Assembly: GCF_004022465.1 (NCBI RefSeq)
Contig: NZ_SAVA01000013.1
Coordinates: forward strand, 1 to 64,000
Direction: 5' to 3'
Source: Rhodobacter huangdaonensis
GTDB lineage: Bacteria; Pseudomonadota; Alphaproteobacteria; Rhodobacterales; Rhodobacteraceae
DNA length: 64,000 nt
Notes under the pieces: generated by a model
Told to the model about the DNA's origin: nothing
Databases searched by the model: none
Seen by the model: the letters and a program-made list of their open reading frames with translations, nothing else
Made by a program: the position numbers and the translations under genes
Shown here: in pieces, positions 35,802 to 43,993 of the stretch
Layout of the letters: each line of letters begins with the position of its first letter
Position numbering within the stretch: position 1 is the first letter of the stretch

Positions 35802-35817
35802 TCGCCGGAGAGAATTT

Positions 35818-36123
35818 ATGGCCAAGAAATCCATGGTTGAACGCGAAGTGAAGCGCGCGAAGCTGGTGAAGCAATACGCCACCAAGCGCGCCTCGCTGAA
35901 AGCGATCATCGAAGACCAGTCCAAGCCGATGGAAGACCGCTTCAAGGCGACCCTGAAGCTCGCGGAACTGCCGCGCAACTCGTCGGCGACCCGGCTGCAC
36001 AACCGTTGCCAGCTGACCGGTCGTCCGCATGCTTACTACCGTAAGCTCAAACTCTCGCGGATCATGCTCCGTGACCTGGCCTCGTTCGGCCAGATCCCGG
36101 GCATGGTGAAGTCGAGCTGGTAA
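35818..36123 (+). CDS. rpsN: 30S ribosomal protein S14
   Basis: 101 residues, the long zinc-independent form: no CxxC pairs, and the family ends with RCQLTGRPHAYYRKLKLSR and MVKSSW. MAKKSMVEREVKRAKLVKQY start. It binds the 30S head. GGAGAG lies about 7-12 bases before ATG 35818. Confidence 0.99.
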   Translation: MAKKSMVEREVKRAKLVKQYATKRASLKAIIEDQSKPMEDRFKATLKLAELPRNSSATRLHNRCQLTGRPHAYYRKLKLSRIMLRDLASFGQIPGMVKSSW

Positions 36124-36136
36124 GGGAGAGACGGGA

Positions 36137-36535
36137 ATGTCTGTGAACGATCCTCTCGGCGATATGCTGACCCGCATCCGCAACGCGCAAATGCGCGGCA
36201 AGTCCACCGTGCGCACCCCCGCGTCCAAGCTGCGTGCTTGGGTGCTCGACGTGCTGGCGGCGGAAGGCTACATCCGTGGCTACGAGAAGAAGGACGGCAC
36301 GCAGGGCCTGCCGGAACTCGAGATCTCGCTCAAGTATTTCGAGGGCACCCCGGTGATCCGCGAGCTGAAGCGCGTCTCGACCCCCGGCCGTCGCGTGTAC
36401 GCTTCGGTCAAGGAGATCCCGACGGTCCGTCAGGGCCTGGGCATCTCGATCGTCTCCACGCCCAAGGGCGTCATGACGGACGCGGCCGCGCGCACTGCCA
36501 ACGTTGGCGGTGAAGTGCTCTGCACCGTGTTCTAA
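36137..36535 (+). CDS. rpsH: 30S ribosomal protein S8
   Basis: 132 residues. NDPLGDMLTRIRNAQMRGK start and the C-terminal GLGISIVSTPKGVMTDAAAR with GGEVLCTVF. It binds 16S helix 21, and in E. coli represses the spc operon at the L5 message. The ATG at 36137 follows GGGAGAGACGGGA. rplF follows after 10 bases. Confidence 0.99.
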   Translation: MSVNDPLGDMLTRIRNAQMRGKSTVRTPASKLRAWVLDVLAAEGYIRGYEKKDGTQGLPELEISLKYFEGTPVIRELKRVSTPGRRVYASVKEIPTVRQGLGISIVSTPKGVMTDAAARTANVGGEVLCTVF

Positions 36536-36545
36536 GGAGGGAAGC

Positions 36546-37079
36546 ATGTCTCGTATTGGTAAAAAACCGGTCGAGCTGCCTGCTGGCACCACTGCCAAGC
36601 TGGACGGTCAGACCATCGAAGTGAAGGGCCCGAAAGGGACCCGCAGCTTCACCGCCACCGACGACGTGACCCTCACGCTCGAGGGCAACACCGTCAAGGT
36701 CACTCCGCGTGGCACGTCCAAACGGGCGCGTCAGCAGTGGGGCATGGCCCGCTCGATGATCGAGAACCTCGGCGTCGGCGTCACCACCGGCTTCAAGAAA
36801 GAGCTCGAAATCCAGGGCGTGGGTTACCGCGCCGCGATGCAGGGCAAGGTTCTGAAGCTCTCGCTCGGCTATTCGCACGAAGTGAACTTCGAGGTGCCCG
36901 AAGGCGTGACCGTCACGTCGGCGAAGCCCACCGAAATCACCGTCGAGGGCATCGACCAGCAGCTGGTCGGTCAGGTCGCGGCGAACATCCGCGAGTGGCG
37001 GCAGCCGGAGCCCTACAAGGGCAAGGGCATTCGCTACAAGGGCGAGTACATCTTCCGCAAGGAAGGCAAGAAGAAGTAA
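36546..37079 (+). CDS. rplF: 50S ribosomal protein L6
   Basis: 177 residues, two related domains. MSRIGKKPVELPAG start, the mid-protein IQGVGYRAAMQGK, and the C-terminal EPYKGKGIRYKGEYIFRKEGKK that contacts the sarcin-ricin region. AAGGAGGGAAGC precedes ATG 36546. A longer frame overlapping rpsH is not supported. Confidence 0.99.
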   Translation: MSRIGKKPVELPAGTTAKLDGQTIEVKGPKGTRSFTATDDVTLTLEGNTVKVTPRGTSKRARQQWGMARSMIENLGVGVTTGFKKELEIQGVGYRAAMQGKVLKLSLGYSHEVNFEVPEGVTVTSAKPTEITVEGIDQQLVGQVAANIREWRQPEPYKGKGIRYKGEYIFRKEGKKK

Positions 37080-37090
37080 GGGTGGCGAAA

Positions 37091-37450
37091 ATGGCGAACA
37101 ACAAACGCGATCTGTTCCTCAAGCGCCGCCTGCGCGTGCGGAACAAGCTTCGTGCGATGGCCAACGGGCGTCTGCGCCTCTCGGTCTATCGCTCCTCGAA
37201 GAACATCAGCGTCCAGCTGATCGACGACGTCAAGGGCGTGACCCTTGCCTCGGCCTCGACGCTCGAAAAAGAGCTCGGCGTCGTCGGCAAGAACAACGTC
37301 GAAGCGGCGGCGAAGATCGGTTCGGCGATTGCCGAGCGCGCGAAGGCGGCGGGTGTCGAAGAATGCTACTTCGACCGTGGCGGCTTCCTCTTCCACGGGA
37401 AGATCAAGGCGCTTGCCGATGCAGCCCGCGAAGGCGGTCTGAAGTTCTGA
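37091..37450 (+). CDS. rplR: 50S ribosomal protein L18
   Basis: 119 residues. Basic N-terminus KRDLFLKRRLRVRNKLRAM, RLRLSVYRSSKNISVQLIDD and FDRGGFLFHGKIKALADAARE. It binds 5S rRNA with L5. ATG 37091 has AAGGGTGG upstream. A longer frame starting inside rplF is not real. Confidence 0.99.
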   Translation: MANNKRDLFLKRRLRVRNKLRAMANGRLRLSVYRSSKNISVQLIDDVKGVTLASASTLEKELGVVGKNNVEAAAKIGSAIAERAKAAGVEECYFDRGGFLFHGKIKALADAAREGGLKF

Positions 37451-37575
37451 TCCGGTGGGGGACGTCCGCGTCCCCCCGATGATCCGGGAACGGCCCGGCG
37501 GCATGCCGCCTCGGGCCGCTCACCAGGATTGGAGACCACGGCGTGTGCGCACGCCATCACCAAAAGGAATGCCTC

Positions 37576-38136
37576 ATGGCAGAACGTGAACATCGCCGGG
37601 ACCGCCGCGCCGAGCGCGAGGAAACCCCGGAATTCGCCGATCGCCTGGTTGCGATCAACCGCGTGTCGAAGACGGTGAAGGGCGGCAAGCGCTTCGGTTT
37701 CGCCGCGCTCGTGGTGGTCGGTGACCAGCGCGGCCGCGTCGGCTTCGGCAAGGGCAAGGCCAAGGAAGTTCCGGAAGCGATCCGCAAGGCGACCGAGCAG
37801 GCGAAGCGCTCGCTCGTCCGCGTTCCGCTGCGCGACGGCCGCACGCTGCACCACGACGTCGAGGGCCGTCACGGCGCTGGCAAGGTGGTGATGCGGACCG
37901 CCGTTGCCGGTACCGGGATCATCGCCGGCGGCCCGATGCGTGCCGTCTTTGAGATGCTGGGCGTGCAGGACGTGGTTGCGAAGTCGATCGGCTCGCAGAA
38001 CCCGTACAACATGATCCGGGCCACGCTCGACGGCCTGAAGAAGGAAGCCTCGCCCCGTCACGTCGCGGCCCGCCGCGGCAAGAAGGTGGCGGACATCCTC
38101 GCCAAGCCCGAAGCCGACGCTTCGGCCGAAGCCTGA
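37576..38136 (+). CDS. rpsE: 30S ribosomal protein S5
   Basis: 186 residues. RRM-like double-stranded RNA-binding part RLVAINRVSKTVKGGKRFGF, then GRVGFGKGKAKEVPEAIRKA and the C-terminal IGSQNPYNMIRATLDGLK. It governs accuracy and the mRNA entry site. ATG 37576 follows AAAAGGAATGCCTC; an upstream in-frame ATG at 37543 lacks family match. The Ala/Glu tail is typical for the group. Confidence 0.98.
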   Translation: MAEREHRRDRRAEREETPEFADRLVAINRVSKTVKGGKRFGFAALVVVGDQRGRVGFGKGKAKEVPEAIRKATEQAKRSLVRVPLRDGRTLHHDVEGRHGAGKVVMRTAVAGTGIIAGGPMRAVFEMLGVQDVVAKSIGSQNPYNMIRATLDGLKKEASPRHVAARRGKKVADILAKPEADASAEA

Positions 38137-38148
38137 GGAGACTGACCG

Positions 38149-38340
38149 ATGACGAAGAAAACCATCGTCGTGCAGCAGGTGGCCTCGGCCGCCCGCCGTC
38201 CCGCGATCCAGACCGCGACCCTGAAGGGCCTCGGCCTGAACAAGGTCCGCCGCACCCGCGAGCTGGAAGATACCCCGGCCGTCCGCGGCATGGTCAACAA
38301 GATCTCGCATCTTGTGAAGATCATCGAAGAGCGCGGCTGA
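38149..38340 (+). CDS. rpmD: 50S ribosomal protein L30
   Basis: 63 residues. TIVVQQVASAARRPAIQTAT start and LGLNKVRRTRELEDTPAVRG, then MVNKISHLVKII. Short ferredoxin-like fold bound to 23S rRNA. GGAG stands 9-12 bases before ATG 38149. Last gene of the spc unit: a perfect terminator follows, and rplO is 925 bases away. Confidence 0.99.
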   Translation: MTKKTIVVQQVASAARRPAIQTATLKGLGLNKVRRTRELEDTPAVRGMVNKISHLVKIIEERG

Positions 38341-38364
38341 GCGCCCTTCGCGACTGACAAGAAG

Positions 38365-38391
38365 CGCCCCGGCCTGGCCGGGGCGTTTTTC
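38365..38391 (+). terminator. Rho-independent terminator after rpmD
   Basis: Perfect 9-bp stem (38365-38373 with 38377-38385), 3-base loop, then T5 running into TC. 24 bases after the rpmD stop. Confidence 0.92.
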
Positions 38392-38425
38392 ATTGGAACC
38401 TGCCCGCACGACGAAGGAGACGGCG

Positions 38426-38758
38426 ATGGACATGGCACAACAGAAGGCGGAGACGCTGCGGACCTTCCGCGAGATCGCCGCGATGGAACCGCTGCCCGAA
38501 CGTGGCCGCGTCGCGTTCCAGTTCGTCGCCGAGGACCCGCGCGCCGACTGGGACGGCTTCGGCGAGGCGGTCGAGGGCATGGGCTATGAGGCCGAGGGCT
38601 TCGAGGCGGTGGAGGAAGACGAGGACGATTGCCTCGAGATCACCACGCCCGAGATGGCCCTGACGGCCGAGGGGCTCTGGGCCGAGGAAGAAAAGTTGAC
38701 GCTGCTCGCCGCGGTCTACGGCTTCATCCCCGACGGCTGGGGATTCGTCGGCGCCTGA
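38426..38758 (+). CDS. RraB-like regulator of ribonuclease activity
   Basis: 110 residues, strongly acidic. The RraB family pattern is visible: FQFVAEDPRADWDGFGEAVE then GMGYEAEGFE, followed by EEDEDDCLEITT and the C-terminal AAVYGFIPDGWGFVGA. RraB proteins bind RNase E and inhibit or redirect it in E. coli, where RraB is about 138 residues. ATG 38426 has an excellent GAAGGAGA. It lies between rpmD and rplO after a terminator, without an obvious promoter of its own. GC content is like the neighbours. Confidence 0.78.
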   Translation: MDMAQQKAETLRTFREIAAMEPLPERGRVAFQFVAEDPRADWDGFGEAVEGMGYEAEGFEAVEEDEDDCLEITTPEMALTAEGLWAEEEKLTLLAAVYGFIPDGWGFVGA

Positions 38759-38785
38759 AGGGCGCCCCCAAGATGAGTTTGCGCG

Positions 38786-39124
38786 ATGAGTGAGGACATC
38801 GAGGGTGCGCCGGTTGACGAGCGCATTTGCAAGCTGTGCAGGTTTGCCCGGAGACTCTTCCTGCTGGCCTGGCTCCACTCCGCGGCTTTCGCAGCCGTAA
38901 GCGTTTCGCTGGGAGGGACGACGGGCCTCGGCAAGGTTGTCGGTGACCAGTACTTTCTGGGGGACCACTGGCGGTATAGGCCGGTTTCGAAGGCTGTCTA
39001 CGAGTTGATGGCGGTCTATGAGCGCATTGCCTTGGTGGTCTTCATTCTCGGCTTTGCCGCGATCATGCTTCATAATGTGCTGCGGCAGTGCAAGGACGTC
39101 CCGAAGCGTTGGGAGGTCTGGTGA
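38786..39124 (+). CDS. Small two-helix membrane protein of unknown function
   Basis: 112 residues. Membrane helices at about 23-42 and 80-98. A short cytosolic N-terminus carries a CKLC pair (Cys15, Cys18), a polar loop (44-78) is rich in aromatic residues, and the tail is basic and Trp-ended. No clear Shine-Dalgarno site stands before ATG 38786. Codon use is looser than around it (TTG, ATT, AGG, AGA, CTT), hinting at acquired DNA. I do not recognise a family. Read in the same direction as rraB-like (27 bases upstream) and rplO; its end lies just before the rplO promoter. Confidence 0.65.
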   Translation: MSEDIEGAPVDERICKLCRFARRLFLLAWLHSAAFAAVSVSLGGTTGLGKVVGDQYFLGDHWRYRPVSKAVYELMAVYERIALVVFILGFAAIMLHNVLRQCKDVPKRWEVW

Positions 39125-39140
39125 GGCCCGATCAACCGGC

Positions 39141-39170
39141 TTGACCGGCGCGCCCCATCCCCGCTATACG
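39141..39170 (+). promoter_or_regulatory. Promoter of the rplO-secY-adk unit
   Basis: TTGACC (39141-39146), 18-base spacer, TATACG (39165-39170). Expected start near 39177, about 90 bases before rplO. It begins 17 bases after the membrane-protein stop. Confidence 0.78.
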
Positions 39171-39265
39171 CCCCCGGTGGCCCGCTTCGGGTCCAGACTC
39201 AACAAGAAACGCCGTGTGCCCTCTTCTGTCGCTTGCGAGGGGGTTTCCGGCAAAGGAGAAGCGAC

Positions 39266-39736
39266 ATGAAACTCAACGAACTCCGCGACAACGCGGGCGC
39301 CGCGAAGAAATCCAAGCGCGTTGCGCGCGGCCCGGGCTCGGGCAAGGGCAAGACCGCCGGCCGTGGTATCAAGGGCCAGAAGTCGCGTTCGGGCGTCGCG
39401 CTCGGCGGCTATGAAGGCGGCCAGATGCCGCTCTACCGGCGTCTGCCGAAGCGCGGCTTCACCAAGCCGAACCGCCTCGACTTCGCCGTCGTCAACCTCG
39501 GCCTGATCGAGAAGTTCATCTCGGAAGGCAAGATCGACGCCTCGGTCGAGATCACCGAAGACGTGCTGATCGCTTCGGGCCTCGTGCGCCGCAAGCTCGA
39601 CGGCATCCGGGTTCTGGCCAAGGGCGAGATCACCTCGAAGGTCACGCTGACCGTGACCGGCGCCTCGAAGCCGGCGATCGAAGCCGTCGAGAAGGCCGGT
39701 GGCAAGCTGACCGTTGCCGCGCCCGCCGCTGAATAA
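39266..39736 (+). CDS. rplO: 50S ribosomal protein L15
   Basis: 156 residues. MKLNELRDNAGAAKKSKRVA start, the Gly/Arg-rich extended arm RGPGSGKGKTAGRGIKGQKS, MPLYRRLPKRGF, and a Lys/Ala C-terminal domain. AAAGGAGAA precedes ATG 39266; 11 extra upstream codons are not family-like. First gene of a unit with its own promoter, followed by a large hairpin before secY. Confidence 0.98.
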   Translation: MKLNELRDNAGAAKKSKRVARGPGSGKGKTAGRGIKGQKSRSGVALGGYEGGQMPLYRRLPKRGFTKPNRLDFAVVNLGLIEKFISEGKIDASVEITEDVLIASGLVRRKLDGIRVLAKGEITSKVTLTVTGASKPAIEAVEKAGGKLTVAAPAAE

Positions 39737-39784
39737 GCGGTTGTCGGCGGGCTCCGGCCCGCTTACATAAGGCAACAGTTTTCC

Positions 39785-39820
39785 AGGCGCCGCCGACCGG
39801 GAGACCGTCGCGCGGCGCCT
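39785..39820 (+). promoter_or_regulatory. Long hairpin between rplO and secY (attenuator candidate)
   Basis: A nearly continuous 15-bp stem from AGGCGCCGC (39785-39793) with GCGGCGCCT (39812-39820), continued inward through CGA/TCG and CGG/CCG with two bulges and closed by a GAGA tetraloop. Followed by TTTCGC only, so partial termination or message processing is possible. It sits 21 bases before the secY start. Confidence 0.6.
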
Positions 39821-39841
39821 TTCGCATGAAAGAGACTGCAT

Positions 39842-41200
39842 ATGGCTTCTGCTGCAGAGCAAATGGCGGCGAACCTCAGCTGGGAGGCCCTCGGCAAGGC
39901 CACCGAGCTGCGGCAGCGCATCTACTTCACCATCGGCCTCCTCATCATCTACCGGCTCGGCACCTACATCCCGGTGCCCGGCATTGATGCGACTGCGCTG
40001 CGCGAGTTCATGGACAAGGCGGGCTCGGGCATCGGCGGCATGCTGTCGATGTTCACCGGCGGCGCGCTTGGCCGCATGGGCATCTTCGCGCTCGGCATCA
40101 TGCCCTATATCTCGGCCTCGATCATCGTGCAGCTGCTGACCGCCCTCGTGCCGTCGCTCGAGCAGATGAAGAAGGAAGGCGAGCAGGGCCGCAAGAAGAT
40201 CAACCAGATCACCCGCTATGCGACGGTGGGGCTTGCCACCTTCCAGGCCTGGGGGCTGGCGGTCAGCCTCGAGAAGGGCGACCTTGCCCATACCCCGGGC
40301 TTCTTCTTCCTCGCCTCGGTGGTGGTGACGCTGGTCGGCGGCACGATGTTCCTGATGTGGCTGGGCGAGCAGATCACCTCGCGCGGCATCGGCAACGGCG
40401 TCTCGCTGATCATCTTTGTCGGCATCGTCGCAAACATCCCGGCGGCGCTTGCGCGCTTCCTCGAGCAGGGCCGGACCGGTGCCGTCTCGCCCCCGGTGAT
40501 CCTTGGCGTGATGGTGATGGTGCTCGTGGTGATCGCCTTCGTGGTGTTCATGGAGCGCGCGCTGCGCAAGATCCATATCCAGTATCCCCGTCGTCAGGTG
40601 GGCATGAAGATCTATGACGGCGGCTCGTCGCATCTGCCGATCAAGGTGAACCCGGCGGGCGTGATCCCGGCGATCTTCGCCTCGTCGCTGCTGCTGCTGC
40701 CGACCACGATCTCGACCTTCTCGGGCAGCCAGACCGGCCCGATCATGTCGACGATCCTCGCCTATTTCGGCCCCGGCCAGCCGCTCTACCTCGCGTTCTT
40801 CACCGCGATGATCGTCTTCTTCGCCTATTTCTACACCGCGAACGTGGCGTTCAAGTCGGACGAGGTTGCCGACAACCTGAAGAACCAGGGCGGCTTCATC
40901 CCGGGCATCCGGCCCGGCAAGAAGACCGAGGAATATCTCGATTACGTCGTGGCACGCGTGCTGGTGATCGGCTCGGCCTATCTCGCCGCCGTCTGCCTGC
41001 TGCCCGAGATCCTGCGCTCGCAACTGTCGATCCCGTTCTACTTCGGCGGCACCTCGGTGCTGATCGTGGTCTCGGTGACGATGGACACGATCAATCAGGT
41101 CCAGTCGCACCTGCTGGCGCACCAGTACGAGGGGCTGATCGAACGTTCGCAATTGCGCGGCAAGAAAAAGTCGGGCCGGAAGGCGCCCGCACGCCGCTGA
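39842..41200 (+). CDS. secY: Preprotein translocase subunit SecY
   Basis: 452 residues with ten membrane helices. The plug and helix 2 regions are typical, and ALGIMPYISASIIVQLLTALVPSLEQMKKEGEQG is only partly quoted here as IMPYISASIIVQLL (about 85-98). The cytosolic loop carries RAQ-like QYPRRQVGMKIYDGGSSHLP (about 250-269), and VKVNPAG-type IKVNPAGVIPAIFASSLLLL follows. It forms the export channel with SecE. Weak ribosome site (AAAGAGA) and a hairpin just upstream suggest post-transcriptional control of its level. adk follows after 18 bases. Confidence 0.98.
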   Translation: MASAAEQMAANLSWEALGKATELRQRIYFTIGLLIIYRLGTYIPVPGIDATALREFMDKAGSGIGGMLSMFTGGALGRMGIFALGIMPYISASIIVQLLTALVPSLEQMKKEGEQGRKKINQITRYATVGLATFQAWGLAVSLEKGDLAHTPGFFFLASVVVTLVGGTMFLMWLGEQITSRGIGNGVSLIIFVGIVANIPAALARFLEQGRTGAVSPPVILGVMVMVLVVIAFVVFMERALRKIHIQYPRRQVGMKIYDGGSSHLPIKVNPAGVIPAIFASSLLLLPTTISTFSGSQTGPIMSTILAYFGPGQPLYLAFFTAMIVFFAYFYTANVAFKSDEVADNLKNQGGFIPGIRPGKKTEEYLDYVVARVLVIGSAYLAAVCLLPEILRSQLSIPFYFGGTSVLIVVSVTMDTINQVQSHLLAHQYEGLIERSQLRGKKKSGRKAPARR

Positions 41201-41218
41201 TCTACCGGGGGAAGTGAC

Positions 41219-41875
41219 ATGACCAACATCATCCTGCTGGGGCCGCCCGGCGCAGGCAAGGGCACGCAGGCGCGCAAGCTGGTGGAGGAGCGCGGCATGG
41301 TGCAGCTGTCGACCGGCGACATGCTGCGCGAGGCCAAGACCTCGGGGACCGAGATGGGCCGCCGCGTCGCCGAGGTGATGGACCGCGGCCAGCTGGTGAC
41401 CGACGAGATCGTCATCGGCCTGATCGAGGAGAAGCTGAACACGGTGCAGGCCTCGGGCTTCATCTTCGACGGCTTCCCGCGCACGCTGGCGCAGGCCGAT
41501 GCGCTTGGCGAGCTGCTGGCGAAGAACGGCCAGACCCTTGATGCGGTGATCGAGATGCGCGTCGACGACGCCGCGCTCGTCGCCCGGATCACCGGCCGCT
41601 ATACCTGCGGCAATTGCGGCGAGGTCTATCACGACGAGACCAAGCCGACGAAGGTTGCGGGGGTGTGCGACGTCTGTGGCAGCCACGACATGAAGCGGCG
41701 CGCCGACGACAACGAGGACAGCCTCAAGACCCGGCTGATGGAATATTACAAGAAGACCTCGCCGCTGATCGGGTACTACTACCACGCGCGCAAGCTCTTC
41801 ACCGTCGACGGGCTGGCCGAGATCGACGCCGTGGCTGCGGCCGTCGCCGCGATCCTTGACGGCAAGGCAGAGTGA
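41219..41875 (+). CDS. adk: Adenylate kinase, zinc-lid type
   Basis: 218 residues. P-loop GPPGAGKGT (8-16), STGDMLRE AMP-binding segment (31-38), DGFPRTLAQA (84-93). The long LID domain has four cysteines, Cys130, 133, 150 and 153 (CGNC...CDVC), the structural-zinc pattern usual in Gram-positive enzymes and in some alphaproteobacteria. It interconverts ATP + AMP and 2 ADP. It lies between secY and rpsM, the classical spc-operon position. GGGGGAAG lies about 5-12 bases upstream. Confidence 0.98.
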   Translation: MTNIILLGPPGAGKGTQARKLVEERGMVQLSTGDMLREAKTSGTEMGRRVAEVMDRGQLVTDEIVIGLIEEKLNTVQASGFIFDGFPRTLAQADALGELLAKNGQTLDAVIEMRVDDAALVARITGRYTCGNCGEVYHDETKPTKVAGVCDVCGSHDMKRRADDNEDSLKTRLMEYYKKTSPLIGYYYHARKLFTVDGLAEIDAVAAAVAAILDGKAE

Positions 41876-41886
41876 CATCTTGACGC

Positions 41887-41915
41887 TTGACCCGGTAGGC
41901 AAAAGCCTCTAGGTC
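41887..41915 (+). promoter_or_regulatory. Candidate promoter of the alpha operon (rpsM)
   Basis: TTGACC (41887-41892), 17-base spacer, TAGGTC (41910-41915). The -10 is poor but resembles TAGAGC of the S10 promoter. The leader to rpsM would be about 115 bases. A TTGACG at 41880 has no matching -10. Confidence 0.5.
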
Positions 41916-42035
41916 ACAGCGTCTCGCAAGAGAATCGCCTGAGTCTTCAGGTGAGGGGCCCGGAGCAAGAGGTTTCGGGCCTTGTTGTGAAAAAAGGTTC
42001 TGGCGCTACGGAACCGCAACGAAGGGATCCACGCT

Positions 42036-42404
42036 TTGGCACGTATTGCTGGCGTCAACATTCCGACCGGGAAACGCGTCCCGATCGCTCTTCAGTACAT
42101 CCACGGCATCGGCCCGATGTTCGCCACCAAGATCGTCGAGGCCGTCGGCATCGATCCGACCCGCCGCGTGAACGATCTGACCGACGCCGAAGTGCTCGCC
42201 ATCCGCGAATACATCGACGCCAACCTCACGGTCGAGGGCGACCTGCGCCGTGAAGTGTCGATGAACATCAAGCGTCTGATGGACCTCGGCTGCTACCGCG
42301 GCCTGCGTCACCGCAAGAACCTTCCGGTTCGCGGCCAGCGCACCCACACCAACGCTCGTACCCGCAAGGGCCCGGCCAAGCCGATCGCCGGCAAGAAGAA
42401 GTAA
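42036..42404 (+). CDS. rpsM: 30S ribosomal protein S13
   Basis: 122 residues, starting at TTG 42036 (MARIAGVNIPTGKRVPIALQ after initiation) with AAGGGAT 8-14 bases upstream. No ATG fits the family start. YIHGIGPMFATKIVEAVGID, LRHRKNLPVRGQRTHTNART and a basic tail are standard. S13 bridges the 30S head to 50S. The rare TTG start may lower its initiation rate. Confidence 0.97.
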   Translation: MARIAGVNIPTGKRVPIALQYIHGIGPMFATKIVEAVGIDPTRRVNDLTDAEVLAIREYIDANLTVEGDLRREVSMNIKRLMDLGCYRGLRHRKNLPVRGQRTHTNARTRKGPAKPIAGKKK

Positions 42405-42419
42405 GGGGAGGCTGAGACA

Positions 42420-42809
42420 ATGGCTCGCGACAAGACCCGCGTTAAGCGCAAAGAGCGCAAGAACATCGCCGCTGGCGTTGTTCACGTGAACTCCTCGTTC
42501 AACAACACCAAGATCCTGATCTCGGACGTGCAGGGCAACGCCATCTCGTGGTCGTCCTCGGGCACCATGGGCTTCAAGGGGTCGCGGAAATCGACCCCCT
42601 ACGCCGCCCAGATGGCCGCCGAAGACGCTGCCAAGAAGGCGCAGGACCACGGTCTGAAGACCGTCGACGTCGAAGTGCAGGGCCCCGGTTCGGGCCGTGA
42701 GTCGGCGCTGCGCGCGCTGGCCGCCGTCGGCCTCACGATCACCTCGATCCGTGACGTGACCCCGATCGCGCACAACGGCTGCCGCCCGCCGAAGCGTCGC
42801 CGCGTCTGA
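42420..42809 (+). CDS. rpsK: 30S ribosomal protein S11
   Basis: 129 residues. GVVHVNSSFNNTKILISDVQ, GFKGSRKSTPYAAQMAAEDA, VEVQGPGSGRESALRALAAV, and the C-terminal RDVTPIAHNGCRPPKRRRV. It is part of the 30S platform near the Shine-Dalgarno helix. GGGGAGG stands before ATG 42420. A large hairpin separates it from rpoA. Confidence 0.99.
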   Translation: MARDKTRVKRKERKNIAAGVVHVNSSFNNTKILISDVQGNAISWSSSGTMGFKGSRKSTPYAAQMAAEDAAKKAQDHGLKTVDVEVQGPGSGRESALRALAAVGLTITSIRDVTPIAHNGCRPPKRRRV

Positions 42810-42825
42810 TCTGATTATTACCGAT

Positions 42826-42856
42826 CGGGCCGTGCGGGGGATCCCCGTGCGGCCCG
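42826..42856 (+). promoter_or_regulatory. Hairpin between rpsK and rpoA
   Basis: CGGGCCG (42826-42832) pairs with CGGCCCG (42850-42856), and an inner GGGG/CCCC stem is separated by a 3-by-3 mismatch. A T5 stands about 10 bases later. Partial terminator or processing site that could tune rpoA relative to the ribosomal genes. Confidence 0.5.
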
Positions 42857-42930
42857 GTCGCTTACGTTTTTAACCTCGGGCGTTCCGCGCTTACGGACAT
42901 GGGCACGGGACAGGTATGGAGGCAGAACGC

Positions 42931-43947
42931 ATGATCCACAAGAATTGGGCCGAACTCATCAAGCCGACGCAGCTTGAAGTCAAGCCGGGCAACGACCCGC
43001 AGCGTCAGGCGACGGTGATCGCCGAACCGCTGGAGCGTGGCTTTGGCCTCACGCTCGGCAACGCGCTGCGGCGTGTGCTGATGTCGTCGCTGCAGGGCGC
43101 CGCGATCACCTCGGTGCAGATCGACAACGTGCTGCACGAGTTCTCTTCGGTCGCCGGCGTGCGCGAAGATGTCACCGACATCATCCTGAACCTGAAGGGC
43201 GTTTCGCTCAAGATGGACGTCGAGGGGCCGAAGCGGCTGTCGATCTCGGCGAAGGGGCCGGGCGTCGTCACCGGCGGTGACATCTCGGAATCGGCCGGCA
43301 TCGAGGTCTTGAACAAGGACCACGTGATCTGCCACCTCGACGATGGCGCCGACCTGTTCATGGAACTCACCGTGAACACCGGCAAGGGCTATGTCGCGGC
43401 CGACAAGAACAAGCCGGAAGATGCGCCGATCGGCCTGATCGCGATCGACGCGATCTATTCGCCGGTGAAGAAGGTCGCCTACGAAGTCCAGCCCACCCGC
43501 GAGGGCCAGGTGCTCGACTACGACAAGCTGACGATGAAGATCGAGACGAACGGCGCGCTGACCCCCGAGGACGCCGTGGCCTATGCCGCGCGCATCCTGC
43601 AGGACCAGCTGAGCATCTTCGTCAACTTCGAGGAACCGGAATCGGCCTCGAAGCAGGACGCGGAAGACGGGCTCGAGTTCAACCCGCTGCTGCTCAAGAA
43701 GGTCGACGAGCTGGAGCTGTCGGTCCGTTCGGCGAACTGCCTGAAGAACGACAACATCGTCTACATCGGCGATCTGATCCAGAAGACCGAAGCCGAGATG
43801 CTGCGCACCCCGAACTTCGGCCGCAAGTCGCTGAACGAGATCAAGGAAGTGCTCTCGGGCATGGGCCTGCACCTCGGCATGGAAGTCGAGGACTGGCCGC
43901 CGGAGAACATCGAGGACCTGGCGAAGCGCTTCGAGGACCAGTTCTGA
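42931..43947 (+). CDS. rpoA: DNA-directed RNA polymerase subunit alpha
   Basis: 338 residues. The N-terminal dimerisation domain has GFGLTLGNALRRVLMSSLQG (about 37-56) and the VREDV loop. A flexible linker follows around 235-255, and the C-terminal DNA/activator-binding domain has LELSVRSANCLKNDNIVYIG and GRKSLNEIKEVL. ATG 42931 with GGAGG 10-14 bases upstream is preferred over one 15 bases earlier. It nucleates polymerase assembly with RpoB and RpoC. Confidence 0.99.
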   Translation: MIHKNWAELIKPTQLEVKPGNDPQRQATVIAEPLERGFGLTLGNALRRVLMSSLQGAAITSVQIDNVLHEFSSVAGVREDVTDIILNLKGVSLKMDVEGPKRLSISAKGPGVVTGGDISESAGIEVLNKDHVICHLDDGADLFMELTVNTGKGYVAADKNKPEDAPIGLIAIDAIYSPVKKVAYEVQPTREGQVLDYDKLTMKIETNGALTPEDAVAYAARILQDQLSIFVNFEEPESASKQDAEDGLEFNPLLLKKVDELELSVRSANCLKNDNIVYIGDLIQKTEAEMLRTPNFGRKSLNEIKEVLSGMGLHLGMEVEDWPPENIEDLAKRFEDQF

Positions 43948-43957
43948 GCGCTGCCGC

Positions 43958-43986
43958 TTGACTCTTCCGGGGGGCGTGGATTACAC
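43958..43986 (+). promoter_or_regulatory. Promoter of rplQ
   Basis: TTGACT (43958-43963), 17-base spacer, TTACAC (43981-43986). It begins 11 bases after the rpoA stop. It overlaps a perfect 10-bp hairpin (43969-43978 with 43984-43993) that spans the spacer and -10. Confidence 0.7.
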
Positions 43987-43993
43987 GCCCCCC
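43969..43993 (+). terminator. Hairpin after rpoA overlapping the rplQ promoter
   Basis: GGGGGGCGTG/CACGCCCCCC with loop GATTA. No T run, so termination strength is uncertain. It lies 22 bases after the rpoA stop. Confidence 0.5.
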
